Notes: generated by a model from the sequence alone, not told the origin. Positions 31,540 through 46,500 are shown, counted from the first letter of the stretch. The stretch: 64,000 nt of DNA from Hippasteria phrygiana (GCA_037893225.1 JAZGUH010000723.1:868001-932000); one strand, 5' to 3'. Program-made: numbers and translations.

Positions 31540-34500
31540 CTGTGAAGGAACACAAGGGGGATATGGTGAGAAATAAGAGACACACTTTAGCAGGATTTTG
31601 GGCATAGATTTGTAAGATACAAATGGTTGTAATGACTTTTATTTTTGCAAATGGGCAGGGGAAGACAGTATTCAATCCTTTCATTGTCATACTTGACTTG
31701 AGTTGACCTCCAGATGTCATATACTTTTTGAGTACAGACCAGGGCCCATTTCATGGGTTAGCAAGGAATGTTGGCTTGTAATGCATGTGTACATTCCATA
31801 ACTTATGGGGCTAGGGCAGAAATTCTTGATAGCTCCGCCAGAACATAATTAATTGCAGGCCGTTGGCACAGAATTAGGCATTAAGGATGCTATGAAATTG
31901 GGCTGTGTTCGACCCGGTTCTATATACACTCTGTATAGGATCAAGGTTCATAAACACAAACCACTACATAACAGATATACTACAGTAACGTACACATGTA
32001 TGGTAAAGTGTACTACGGGGAATATACAATAACATTTTCACTCATGTATACAGCAAGGCAAATTAGTGGCATGTAAGGCTGTCAAATGAAAGGGTACGTA
32101 TTATGTAACATTACAAATGAAAAATATTAATAAAAGGAGTTTTTTTTAGTAAGCATCTAAAAGTGGGAAAAGGGATTAACTGACTTTAAGTACATGTACC
32201 GTATGTTTAAAGTCAACATATTTGAATTAGGTATAGCTGTTAAAGAATCAACTTTACAGCTAGCCTAGGAATTTTTTTTAAAAATAATACATTGTACAAG
32301 ACTAAGAGTCTAGCTAATGGATAGTTGGATTAAATGTGAATTAAATGCATTTTGGCTACGGATACTAGTGTACATGTATGTCTCTGCAGGGGTTAACTTT
32401 CAGACAATTTAGTAACTAAAAATGTCACTAAGACCAGATTATTTGCATGAACATACGGAGGGTTTGTGCATCTAAGCATCAATGTAAGTTTGACAGTTTT
32501 AAGGTTAAGATGCACTCTAAGGGACTGAGCAAAATTGGCAGGAGGCTGCTGGGGTGGTAGGAGTGGTCTATAATACAAGAGAATACAGCACATTTTAATT
32601 CGCTATGTTAACCCCTTAGGCACGGTATTTTACGGGAGACGTCGGGGGTGTCGCGGTGGTTCTGGCAGCCAAATCGAACCGCTACAATGTGTTTGTGCAG
32701 CCAAGCGTATCATAAACAATAATCGAACAATGGATTGAAACTGCACAAACAGCGGCCAGTGGCGTCATCTGGCCTGGAGACACTGGTTTTTTTCGCCCAC
32801 AGGCGTCATCCGTACGCAAGGGGTTAACGTATACTGTACTGTATACCATAATGAAGCACAAATGCATCAATCCCTTCCGCTTTAATTCATCCTTGAAAAA
32901 AAATGTGTTCCTTTGCTGTCGGGCTTTCAAGCAGACCTAGGTGAAGAATTAAGAGAATAGTAGGATCAAAATGTATAAAAAAAAAACCAAGACAAAAGTG
33001 GGACTTTGGAGGACAAAATCAGGATAAAAGTAGGACTTCTGCAGGCTTTCAGGAGTAGTTTTCGTTGATACTCATCAGCCATGTCCACAGCATCACTTTG
33101 GCATGTTCTGTACTCAACTAAGTAAAAATTACAGTACTCCTGCACCCAAGCCCTTCATTGTGTGATTTCTATACGACTGTGTGTATTAAACTATGTTTTG
33201 AAAAATATTCAATGAGATTCATTTTTTTAGAATGGTGGGACAAAAAAGTAGGAAAAAATAGGAATTTCACAAAAAATATAAGAAAAGTAGGAATACTTGA
33301 AAGCCTGAATATATTAAACAACAGGCTCTTAGCAGGATCTGGGAAAGAAGTGTGGTAATACATGTACTACGATGGGTAGAGGAGAATATTACGAATTTTA
33401 GTGAATTACAGGGTTGTAATGTATGCGTTCATATAATGGTTTGTCAGCCCCAGTTAAAGGGCAATCTTGTCTGCTGGCTATCAACCTTAAAGATACAGAG
33501 AGCTGTTTTGCATTAGTCAAAGAAAAAGAGCTTAACACTAGTTTGGATAACTCAAAACATTTGCAACTTAAAAAATGTAATTGTTCGCCAAAAATAAATT
33601 ACAAATGAGGGTATCCAGATTGATGAACAATGCTTGAAATACAAAAATATAAAATCAATTTAAATTCAAATTTACCATGCTGTTAAAATGCATTTGCATA
33701 ATGGAGATAATACCGTTTGTCATGTATTAATAATCTTTTGATAACATCAGTACAACATTTCAGCACCTATAGATACTTTAAGGTTCCATGCTATCAGTAA
33801 AATCAGAAAGCTAAATTCTCATGAAAAATCTGATTAGTATTTTTTTTTCACCGTTATATTAATGCATGCATTCGAAAAGTTAAATTGAACAGATCGAAAA
33901 CTGTGCAAAAGTTCGTGTGAAATTAGCCCATTTCAGTTGGAGAGTTGTTTTGTCCCGAGCCAACAAAAATAACTCATCCAGCAGGCTAAAATCACTGGTT
34001 TCACAAAACATGACAAAGCTTGGAATATTTCTACTTTCTCTGAACAGAATGTCAATCCAACATAAGTTATGTCCAACGCTGGTCTGATCCGTATGCCCAG
34101 ATAGACTAGCAAGATTGAGTTGATGCATAACATTTGGCTGGAGGCATGGAGGAAATGTCCCCCCCCCCCCCAAGACATGGCCTCCCCCTCTACTGGAGAT
34201 TGAAGTTGTTCCCAAAAGGGTAAACCTAATGTTTTTTTCCCTTAAAAAAATGGTGAAAAACCAGATTCCTCTTCAAATTTGACCCTAGTAACACCACCAA
34301 ATTCAGTGCCTGGCTATTGCCCGTTTATGTACCATGATTGTTCAAGGGCCTGAAACACTGGGTCATACTGGGTTCCTACTTCCACTCACGGCCTGCAAAC
34401 GGACACATGCACTTCACGTGTTGTCATTTCACACAAGTTGTTTCCAACACGGAGTAGGACCCCAAAACGAGGTCATTTTGTATCAGCTTAAATGGGAATG

Positions 34501-37500
34501 CCTATTTTTAAACATGCATGCTAAAATAAGTCTTTGAAAAGTTGCGTTCACTTCATAATACTATGGGTAAGAAAAGATCCCCTTGCAGATGCCCAACATT
34601 AGAATTAGCAACACTGAAATCTTAACTGTTTTAAGAGCTTTATACTGAATGTCCCATATGCAACACAAGCATGCTTGAAATCTCGGACTTGTCCCCATGT
34701 GTTTATCAACTAGCTACAGGTTATGGTTCAAATGTGAGCTCTAAGAATTACACGATGACCGATGAGCAACAATCAAATGAAAATATCAAAAACCAAAATC
34801 ATCAGTCCGCTCTACGTGCAGAAAACTCCACAAACTGGACATTCAACAAAAACATGCCCCAAAATGCACAAGATACGAGCAAGACTTTCTTGTGGAGTTC
34901 AACATAACTTGCAAGACGGTCGTATCACTTGTTGGTGAGATCAACAAGGAGCCATACTACATCCACATCATGCTGGGGGTTGATGAACTGAATACACTGC
35001 GAGGGGTTATTTGTTGGTTAATGCTGTGTTACAGGGCAGGCAAGGCAATTAGGGATGGGTTAACAGATGACAACTTACTTCATAATGGGGGCTATGGACT
35101 TCTTGCCTCTGCAAATATAAATAATCATGGCTGCTGTAATTACATGGCACAGTCATCTAGCAGTGTTGTAGTTGAGCATTGGAAGTCCGAGAATGAGACT
35201 GAGACCAGCAGGTTCAAGACCGAGACCCGCATGCCTGCAATTAAGACCAAGACCTTTCGGTTCAAAACGGAGACCGATAGACCTTTTGATTATGGTTCTT
35301 TTCAATAAAAACTTCGCTGACTGTACGCGGACATTTATTGCTAAGGGCCATCTGTTCGCGAACTTCCGCAACTGATGTTTACTCATTCCTGTCCAAGTTA
35401 TTGAGGCGATCTCCGCTCGTGTGCGTTTGTTATTTTAATTCCCCTAATAAATAATGCATAGCTCCGGACGTATCCTTTAAATATCTGCGGAGTGAGTCAG
35501 CGACCTTCTGTGCTCTCTTGCGATTATTAAAGAGGAAAGTCTCGCCAGCAACAGGCGAGTGTAAATGTCCGATGAAGCCGTATATCATTTTAGAAATTAC
35601 ATCATAAACAAATTAAGCAAGGAAAATCAACATGATGTGTTGAAAGTACGTGTTACATGTGCCTTTTATGTTTTTCCAAAACGAGTCACAATTTTTTTTC
35701 AGGCACTTGCAAATACTTTCTAATATCTTCAGGATTTACTCTTTTAGAGGAAGGTAAGAGTATGGTATGCTAACCAGCCAAATGTTGAAACCGCAACAGA
35801 GACCGAGACCAAGACCGAGATAACAGAGTCAAGACCAAGACTAGCAAAATCAGGTCTCGTCTCCTATCTAGACGGGTACAGAAACTCAACACATTGCTTA
35901 AGTCAATCAGCAACTTTGGTGCGGCTTGACTAAAAGGACTTTGGCCTCAACTGACACTTAACCTTCAGAATTGATGATTCTGACATGCAATGTGAATCAA
36001 CCACAACATCCCCTATACCATTTTTTCTTTGTTTTGCCCATCACTTGTAGAATGATCTTTGCTTTATTCTTACCATGCTTTTAGCTAGAGGCATCAACGA
36101 TTCTTTTGGACAACCTGTGGATACTTTTTGGGGACCCTTAAGTAATTAATACATTTGTACACGCTCCTTTTAAACCCAGGAAAATTTTCATGCGAGACTT
36201 GTTTTTTTACGACGACACCAGTAACCTCTCACCTGTCATCTTCCTCCACCATTCCCATCAGCTGCTTCCGGACCACAAACACCTGTTTCTGGAAATCGGG
36301 GATGGATCTGAGCCGGACACTCAGGTCACTAACAACCTGTAGACAAATAACGATATGATGTTTATGCTTTTGGCATTTCCATAGAGCTTGGGACCAGGTA
36401 TTAAAAAAGTACCTGTCATGATATCATTATGGGCTTTAATACAGTTGTTCTTGAACCCATCTGAACTTCTCTGGGAGCATACAAAGCCACATTAGGCAAC
36501 TTTTTTGGATGCTCTGGATTGCTGTCATCTGCACATACAATAACCAACTCTCTCATCACAAACACCTGTAGTACTCCAGGATGGGCAGAAGCAGGTCTGG
36601 TGATAAAAAAGCTGTGTCTGCGGATATTAAGTACCATGTTTCCGGCCAGGATTTAAACCCACAATTTTTGGAAGATTCTGCAGGAACACACCACTCCACA
36701 AAGTATCACCATCCATCCCGCATCTGCCACCGTCTATCCCGCATCTGCCACCGTCTATCCCGCATCTGCCACCGTCTATCCCGCTTCTGCCACCGTCTAT
36801 CCCACATCTGCCACCGTCTATCCCACATCTGCCACCATCTATCCCACATATGCCACCATCTATCCCACATATGCCACCATCTATCAAACATCTGGCACCA
36901 TCAGACAACTCTAACACCATCTATCCTCCTTCCCTACCCCTCGAAAAGTATTCCTTCTTTTCTTCCCCCAGACTTACCCTGAGGAGCACAGTGTGCAGCG
37001 TCCTACAGCCAGCTGCCACCGGCAAGTACGGATCCAGGAAGAACTCTTGGATGTGTGGATGTGGGAACAGGCAAATCTTGGACAGGAGAGAGGTCACCTG
37101 TAGGTTGACCTCATAGGTCTGCTCAAGGGGGAAAACAATGCAAGGATTACACTCTGACTTTAGAAAAACAAAAAACAAAAACAGACAAATTTGAAAGTGC
37201 TTCATAATAATCTGTTTCCAGTGAACAAAACCTCTTTTTACCTGATCAAGCATCCGGGACAGCTTGTCGAAGAGAATCTTGAGGAAGGCGCCTTCATAGA
37301 ATGCCTCGTTGGGACAGCGTTCTAAGGGCATGGCATAATTCGGCCAATCATAGGGAAGACAGTTGACTGAACACTCACGAAACTATGAATGAAGCACACA
37401 AATTATGGTTAAAGGCAAAGACTGTAACTTTAAAACATATCGTGTGGTGCTCATTCATGTGCAATTTATAGACGGTAAAATCTTTCGAATTTTGCAAAGT

Positions 37501-40500
37501 CGCTGATCGAGTCGTCTAAAAACAATCTAATGCAAGTTTAATTGAAAATCACGGTTCTGTGACATAGTTGAACATCAAGTCTTTTAAGAATGAATTTGGA
37601 CAATTTACGTTGTGGTGAACCAGTACCGCTTGACCATGCTGATCGTACGCTACGCTGTCATTTGTCGTGATTTATGCAGGCATGGATGGATTTTGTTGAA
37701 TAGCAGTGTGTTTGTTTAGCACTTAGAGCCTTGCTTTCAACCCGGAAGTGCACAGACAAGGCTTATGTAAAATTTGTCTATTACATTCTCTCCTGTGATG
37801 AAGAGTGAAGTGTCTTGCTTAAGGACACAAGAACCATGCTCTGCTGGCTTTTGTTGCAACCCACAATTTGAAGAATAACGTCACAAGATCTTGATTTAAT
37901 TGCACTAGCCCACCCAACCTAAGCAGTGAACTTCTATTGGAGGGTACGCACATTGTAAGGAAGCAGACTTGAAACTTTGATCCTTACAAAATTGTCTCAT
38001 GACCCCAAAACTATTCCTCTACTATTTACCAGTCGATGGGCCTCTCTGAGGTAGGTATCGTAGCCTATGTCCCCTGTCAGATAGGAAGATCGCGCCTCCT
38101 CAGGCATCAGACCCAGGAAACTATGGGGCAAGAAAACAACATTAGAAACAGCACCAATATCCGAAAATAATAGACTCCTTGGTACTGCTCAATCAAATAA
38201 CAAATAGCAAATATTAAGAATAATAGCGCATTGCACTTTATACAAATGTCTGAAAGTGCTTCACAATTATTACCCCTGGTCATCAGGCCATGAGATCAGT
38301 TAGGCAGCAGTTTGAGATCAGCGCAATCTGTTCTCTACCCTCACAGGTACCCATTTATACTCCTGGGTGGAGAGAGGCAATTGTAGTATTAAGTGTCTTG
38401 CCCAAGCACACAAGCTCCATAATCTCCGGGGGGGGGGGGGGGGGGGGTTTGTTTCGAACCACACATACCACCGCACATGACTCAGACACCATAACCACTG
38501 GACCAAGGTGCTCTACAAACTCTATTTTAGGAGATTATCATCAAGCACAATCCACATTCATAAAACATTCTTACAAATGAGTAAATGACACTAGACTAAA
38601 GAGAAATCTAACCGGATATGAATGTGATTTGAAATTAATTTGATTCAGCCAAAAAATGAGACAGATCTTTGATGTGAACCGCTGGGAATCTGTGGCATCA
38701 CTCTACCAACCATAAGACACTTCACATCACTTGGATTCTCACAAGCAGTACACTATTTGGAGATGCAAGGGAACTAGGTACATCCTGAAATTATATTGGA
38801 AATCGGAAATATAAACAAAAACACCCTACCGATTGACAATCTTGTGGATACTGTGTTTGTCGTCTGCCTCTGAATCCGACGCAGACACGGAAGGTGAGGG
38901 ATGGGTCCCACTGTAATCTGCATCCGATGAGCAGTCTGTTACATTCTCATGCATGGGAGAGTCTGGAACGAGGGTGGGGCTCTCCGGCCCATTACTCAGG
39001 GTCTCTACCCCACTGTCACTCACAGCACCATTCACAGACCCATGGTCACTGGGGTGAGCAGACCCCTGGTCAGTAGCATCAACACACCCCTGGTCACTCG
39101 ACTCCTGCTCACTGGGGTCACTCGAACCCTGTTCACTAGGGTGACTCGAGCCCTGGTAGCTCGAGTCCCCAGACCCCCGGTCACTGTGTTCTGTTGGGCT
39201 GCGGCTGTGGTAGACGCGGGATTGGAGGTTGCGAAGGACCAGGTTGGTGATGATGTGGCCGTTGGCCTTGCAGAAGAGAGTTTCAAAAAGCTTGAGGGAC
39301 ATTATACAAATCTGTTGGGACAATAATAAGATCCTGTTAACTGGAAATGCAAGTCCAAGTAAAGGTCAATATCTAGACCTGAAATAAAATGTTTGGGTAG
39401 GACATTAGTTGTATTGTCTAGAAACTGCCATGAATCTACCCAAGTCCAACACTGTGCTGTAAATCAATGGGTTTTTTTTACTTGGGCATTTGGGACATTA
39501 TAGCCCCATGTAGAGTAATGATGCTAAAGCTCCAGTCATGAATCTATCAAAATCCAACAAAATGTGGTAATGGATTTTGGCAGATGTGGGAAGATTAGGT
39601 TAACCCTGACCCTGCTTAATGCAGCAACCTGACCCTGCTAAATGCAGCAACCTTACCCTGCTAAATGCAGCAACCCGACCCTGCTAAATGCAGCAATTCT
39701 AACAGGTGTACAAACATGTTCGACTGTTGAATTAAACTGTCAAGGCTAGCATCAAAGCTGCCAAGTTCAAGGACAATGGGAGCTAGTCCTACCAAACAAT
39801 ATTACCATCGCTGGATGTCATTGCATCTAGCAGGCTGAAACTACCAATCTGTTTGCTCACTCGGACAACTTTCATAAAATTGTTGCATTCAGCAGGGTGT
39901 TCATAGCCAAAATACTGAAAGGGGTTACGGTGAACATGAATTAGATTAGAAAAGAGATTTGTACCCTTTTCAAATGTAATATATGAAGCACTGTATACTT
40001 GATGCTTTCCGAGAGCTTGTGGGAAAAAATTCACAGGCTTACTTGGGTGGGACTCGAACCCACGACCTCTTGCTTATTTTTTCTCCCAGAGGCTCTCAGA
40101 AAGCACTGAGCATACAGTGCTTGATACACTACATCAGGAAAAGGGAAAAAATCTCTTATCTAATTTACATCATCCCTGACACAAATTCCACCTCACTAAC
40201 ATGAAGTAGTTTGGTCGAATATAAGAGGTTTATCACTACTATTTGGATGTATAATACAATAACATAAACACTAATTATTCACTTCATCAGATAGGTTGTC
40301 ACATCTCTCTATAAGGCGCTGTCTCAGTTTGTATCCTCCCTCCCCCGGCTTCTCTGGCTCTGTGTCCTCCCCCAGTATGAATTTCACCAGTGCATCCAGC
40401 AAGGCCGGGGAGGAAGTCATCTTGACAAACTTGACCAGCTGAGCTGTGCTGGTCAGAATGCCAACCTCTGACCTGAGATGGAAAACACAAACAGAGTAAG

Positions 40501-43500
40501 ATCAATCAATGACCGCTGGTTAATCAGTGGTAGATTTGGAACGTACCTTCCACCAGCACCATCACATCCAAGCACCGATGACTCTAGCTGAGCTATTTTG
40601 TCCCTGGTACCTTCTTCACTTGTTTAGCATGGAGATGCTGCTACTGATCTTTAACCTTGATCTTGGCCCGATTTCATGGATTCCTTAACCCTAACGTCAC
40701 CGAATACTACAAAATACTACTTGAGTAAACTGTAGTATGCAGTACTATTACTACACTGGCCTATGAGAATTGAGTATTTTGTAGTACAATGTACTGTACC
40801 CAAAGTGAATGCCTGGGACATTAGGGTTAATGTTTGGTTCTGGCTTGCAATAAGCCAGTTCGGTATTTCAACTGCGCATGTGCACAGTGACATATTTATC
40901 CCGAATGACCGTTGACCTAACGTGCGCGTATGAAAGCGCAAGGTAGTCGCACAACGCGCATGTGTTAAATTCAATCAGAATGGGCGTTCGCGTAACCATC
41001 ACGTGACATTACGTCGGCAATTTTATCCCGATTAACCTTTGACCTTTGAGATACCGAACTGGCTTATTCTGTGCTAACTGAGCCTCGCAAAGAAATTTTG
41101 AACTTGCCCCAGTATCCTTAGTTACAAGTACAAGCCAAAATTCCTTGCTAACCCATGAAATGCGCTAAAGTTAGCGCAAATTTTTCTACTATAGTTAAAA
41201 ATTGGGGTCTGTTTTTTAGCTGTAGGCTGGTTCGCGAGTCAACTGGATATGGTTGACTTGCCAGGGTTTTGGCAAGATTAGCAAAACAATTTCAGTAATA
41301 TTGAGCACTTGTTCTTGCCTAAACTTACTCCTGATTGAAGATACATCCACTCCCCAGAGTTGTATTCGAGTCCCTGCAAGTCCTTTTACAAGTCCTTTCA
41401 CAAGTCCTTTCACAAGTCCTTTCACAAGTCCTGTCAGAAGTACTTTCATTAAAGCCGTTCACAAGTAACTGGATGAACAATGACAAAGGAATGCCTTTGT
41501 CAAAGCTCATTTCAATAGCTTGTGATTGGGATTAGGACTGGAGGGCTTGTGATGGACTTGTAATGGACTTGCAGGGACTTGCAATGGACTTGAATACATC
41601 CCTGCCAATCCCAATGTTTAATGATAAGAACTACTAACCTTAAAAGAGCCAGAGGTTTTTTTCCCCTAAATGTGACAGATTTTTAGGAAATTTGATATTT
41701 GAATGAGGGTACCTAAGATGATTATCCATGTAGAATTCCTAACTAAGGGAGGAGTGGTTAATCTGTGGTCGGGCCAGGCCTTTGAAAAGCTCAGCCATGC
41801 CCGGGCCTTCGGGCTTTTACTCTTGCTATTGTGAGCCACAAATCACCTAACAATAGAGCATCAACTAATCAATCAAGCCCGGCCTCTACCAGGCCAGGCC
41901 TGGTTGTAGCCCCTCCCACACTAATCTGTACCCATTCATGGCAGGATCAAAAGATGCCTCAGCTGTCAGTCAAGTCTGGGTGAACAATGGGAGCCAGCTG
42001 GACTCCAGAATTAATGGGCAGTTTATTGTGTACAGCCAGGGCATTACAGAAGCCTGAAGGCCTGGGCGTTCCAGGGGCTTGGCGAGGCTTTTCAAGGGCC
42101 TGGCCTGACCACAGATTAACCACTCCACCCTAAAGCATTTTTTAGTTATAATACACTACACAAGCCACACCATGTTCCGTGGGTGCACAGTTTCTTGGAA
42201 AACACTTACGATTGTAACAAAAGCTGCTCCATGATTGGAATCAGGAATCGCTCCTTGATCTGATTGGCCAGCGACCGGGCCACGATGGGGTGAGCCTCCT
42301 TGATGACCTGATCGCAGTAATCAAACCATGACAGGAGTGAGATGAGCTGCCGCTTACCAGGGAACATGTTGGTATCCTCTCCATCGCTCAACATGTATAA
42401 ACTGCAAAGCAACGCAAAAATTGGTTTCAAGTTAGTAATGGCGTATCGCTCCGTCTAGATAGATGCACTCCAAAGGGAAGTTATTGGAGAATGTGAGTGA
42501 AATGGAGAGTGTGTCGGATGAGGTGTGTCGGATGAGGTGTGTCGGATGAGGTGTGTCGGATGAGGTGTGTCGGATGAGGTGTGTCGGATGAGGTGTGTCG
42601 GATGAGGTGTGTCGGATGAGGTGTGTCGGATGAGGTGTGTCGGATGAGGTGTGTCGGATGAGGTGTGTCGGATGATAGCAAAATGCACTCATTTGCATTG
42701 TATGTTACCCTGTATGAGTCTATAGGTCTGAAAATTAGGAGAATCTCTTTGGTAAGATTTATCCTCTTTTTAGATCTGGACCAAGGAAAACTGTAAGGGT
42801 GGTAGGGCTGGCAACATAAAATGGGAAATGGTTCATAGACTCATCATCCCCTGGGGTGCTGTGTCTCGAAGAAAAGTGTTAATACAAACTTAAGGGAATT
42901 GTTGCTGGGTTCATGAATCAACTCAATTTGACTGAGCAAAGCATCTGACTCAACTCAGTTGGAAATGGCGACTCCAATCAAAGACAGAAGGTGACTCAAA
43001 CTGACTTGTGACTCAACCTGTAGGTAGCTCAGGACTCAAGTAGTTACGAAATCTGCACTGGTAAGGCTGCAGCAGTAGCCGTGTAGCTGTGATTTTTTAT
43101 ATTTGTTTTGGTAAACTGCTCTCGGAAAATACCGACTCACCCCCACTTGGCTTCCACGTTGTCTACATCCACTGGGTCCATGGACAGGGGAAGCGCATTG
43201 TACAGTGTGCACAGCCTCTCGGCAAGTAGGGCACAGAACTGGGTGTGGTCCACAATGCACTGGGCAGCGTGTTTCTCCGGAAGACTACCACAAAGCATCA
43301 GGCCCTCGCATGCTTTGACTGCTATCCTACTGTCCTGTGGATGAAGATCACGGGTGAATGTCGTTAATCCTAGCCCTGCTAAATCCCACAAAATGCAACA
43401 ATGATACAAAGCTGTTGTAATCTGTTGGATTTAGCAGTCAACACATTTTGTCATATTTAGCAGGGTAGCGGCTGAAGATTCCTGTTGGATTTTAAGGTGG

Positions 43501-46500
43501 AAGCTTAATATACCCGTTAAATTATGTTGTATTGAGCAGGGTGGAAAGCTAAATATTTTGTCGTATTTAGGCCCCACGTCCAAATAGGGCCGGTATGTAT
43601 ACCGGCTCCCGGTATGCAAACCGGTTCAATTTAATCCTCCCAAACCGGGTTGGATACCATCCGAGCCTCTACTGGAAGGCTTGCCCGGTTTGGGAGTCCA
43701 TTGTGTCCAGTTCCTGGGCTGGTGAACTCCTTCTCAATGCAGACAATGGGGTGACTTTAATCCGATAATAATCTTCCATGGGTTAATAAAAGGCCCTGAA
43801 CGTTTGCTCAGTTTCAAAGAGTTTGCCACTGGACAGATCTGACCACACAGTATTCACACTTCAGTAATCACCTACATCAGTCAATAAACTCCCCATTGTA
43901 AACACTCTGCAGGGCCATCAGGCAGCAGGCTAGCCAAGCTCAACCTCAAGTCAATTCATTAAGGTGGCTGTGAAATGCCGACGAGCAAGTGGACTTGTAC
44001 CGTCCAGGGAGGGGTATAATACCGGCCGCAGTTTAAACCGGTCTGATACCGGGAGCCGGTATGCAGACCGGCCCTAAATGGATTTCGGGCCTTAGCAGGG
44101 TGGAAGCAGACTTCTGGTAAAATTTCAGTTGGATTTAGCAGGGCTCATACAAACAAGCATCTGTTGTATTTTGTTGGATTCAGCAGGGTTGCTGCAAAAT
44201 GCCAAGGCTGGTGTGCAGGTGGGACACTGCAGAATCCAACCAAATTTGCTTCCAATTGCAGTTTTGTTGGAAAAATTGTTGGATTTAGCAGGGTCATATA
44301 AAAAAACAAAGTTTGACTGTATAAACTGCTTGATAGGAGTTAAATCAGCAACTTTACTCTTTTACAGCAACTGAAAACAGTTTGCTCATGTGTTGGCCTT
44401 ACAGGGCCTGACTTACAGGACTCTGTGCCAGTGCTATGAGTGAGTTGACCAAACTGAACTTGGGTTGCGTGATGTCATCAAGACTCGTTCTACTACTGCT
44501 TGCTGATGAGGACAAGTTGTTTCTCAGTTTTTTGCTCTTCTGTCTTGGAAGCTAGCGGTACAAACAACAACAAAAATTCAAAGTTTTTGGGCACACCGAC
44601 GTGTGCCACAAGTCACTCGGCAGACCGACCATACATATACTTTCGATTAAAAAACAAACTAGGGGGGGGGGCATTTCCCCCAAGTGGAAAAAGTGGGGAA
44701 GCCAATGGCCCCTTGGCCCCCCCCCCCTGTTCTGCCGCCAATTGCTGCTCTCTGGCTAATCATCTAGGTAGACAATGGGGGATTAAAGTATTCCAAGCTA
44801 GAGCTGTTAAGAATAAACACTCTTGCAACAAAGCATGATGTCCATGAATGGCGTTCTTTGTCCATGGTCTGGCCTATGCCTATTCAGCATTTAATGACTG
44901 CTCCAAACTAGAAATTTCTGACAATCCGACTGGGCTTTAATAAGCTTCAATCTCTAGTTCTGACCTCATGATTATTCAGTTATTCAATGGGGCACCGCAA
45001 AGAAAAACAGCGGTACCGCAAATCAATACTGCACATGGACAATATGAAATGCTCCCTAAGTGATGCATTTCAAATGACTGCCAGTATATTTCAAACGATG
45101 CACTGCACGGATGTAAATCTTTTTATTTTCAAACCCGACTGACCTCTAGGAAGAAGTTGACTGAGTAGGGATGCTCCTTGAGCTTGGAGCAGACCGTGCA
45201 CAGGAACTGGATCTCCTCCTTCTCTGTCGGGCCTGCGCGCACCACCCCACACACTTTGATTAAATTATGTACAGGTTTGTAGACGTTAACGTGAGGCAGG
45301 AGGGGCTGCTTGATCTTGCCCAGAAGATTCAGGAAAAACGTCAGGACGACCTGCTTCATGCCGGGAGGGCACTGTCAATACAAAGAGAATATGAAAAAAA
45401 AAATTAGACAAAGATACTGACATCTTGAGAGACAGCCCACATAGGGCAAGAAATATCAGGTGGTAGAAACGAGTTATAGCCGCAAACAAAATATATAAAA
45501 TTCATCAGCTGGATTGCTATTTGTCCCTCTTTGATAAGATTCAGCGGTGTGTTTCAAATCTGGTTGGTCAGGACCTGGTATCTTCCCTGGAACCCATTCA
45601 TGTCCGACGCTCTGTTGCTTCATTGCGCCTATTTTATTGAATGTGTTCTAGTGGCCTTTCATCATTAGTTTCCCCCGTCCAAACTTTCCGGCACTCTACT
45701 CGTTCCAAAGGCTAGTACTCCTCTGCCTCTCTTTGGAACTCTTTATCTGTAACCCACTTCCCTTTCACCTGTAATCTTTTACAATTCAAATGAAATGTGA
45801 ATAGATATCTTCTAGCCATTTGATTTGTTTTTTGTCTTTCGTAGCCCACACCTAGATATATGATATCTGATATATGATTTATTCCCATGCATCATTCAGA
45901 CAGTTCTTACAATCATTCAAACAACAGAGTGCATACAACATTTAAATGATGAATGGAGGCGGCTGGCAGAAAGCCAAAGCTTGTACATGGCCAGGCCCCC
46001 TTGATTAAACAATTAAGTTTCAGTTAAAGTAAATAAAAAAAATTTAAAAACAAAAAACGTAAACTTCAACTGAAATAATACATATAAAATGTAATTGATG
46101 ATGATTTATTACATAATATTAATGAGAATAAGTATTATTTAGTTGCTATCAATACTATAAATTTCAGGCGAAGCATTTCTAACAATACCAATAGAGTGGC
46201 CTTTTGGCCTTGTTTTGGGCGATACCCATAAAAAGGTATCTTGTGCTGCAGCAAGTAGGGCACACAAGGCTTTACATGTAGTGAGAAAAGGTTTAGTTAC
46301 AACAAACATCAAGTTATCCTTACGTCAGCCTTCCCCAAGGTGTGTAGCGTCTCCAGTATCTTGTGTTGCAGCAGGTACTCCATGCAGGGTCCCGTCTGAT
46401 CATCCTCCATCTGCCTCTCCTCCTGCGTCAGCAAGGCCAGCATGTTGTCAAGATGAGAAGGGATGTTACTCTCTTGGACCGGCTGCTTGTCATCTGTTGA

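Larger units (their letters stand above)
31540..36232 (-). other. FHIP2A: FHIP2A intron 13 (4.7 kb)
   Basis: It holds the TTAA MITE at 32608 and the GAGACC-repeat element at 35161. Otherwise it is plain AT-rich sequence. ORFs of up to 138 codons here show no domain or codon signature. Confidence 0.7.

Noticed and set aside
34892..35308. 138-codon plus-strand ORF in FHIP2A intron 13
   Set aside because: No domain or conserved motif is seen, it ends in a GAGACC repeat, and it lies within an intron of a well-supported gene.
36581..36920. ORFs with [13 protein letters not shown] and DRWWHMW repeats
   Set aside because: All derive from the 21-bp tandem repeat, which stays open in any frame free of stops.
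42508..42674. CRISPR-like array
   Set aside because: The repeats are head to tail with no spacers, and the DNA is eukaryotic. No CRISPR array exists in the window.
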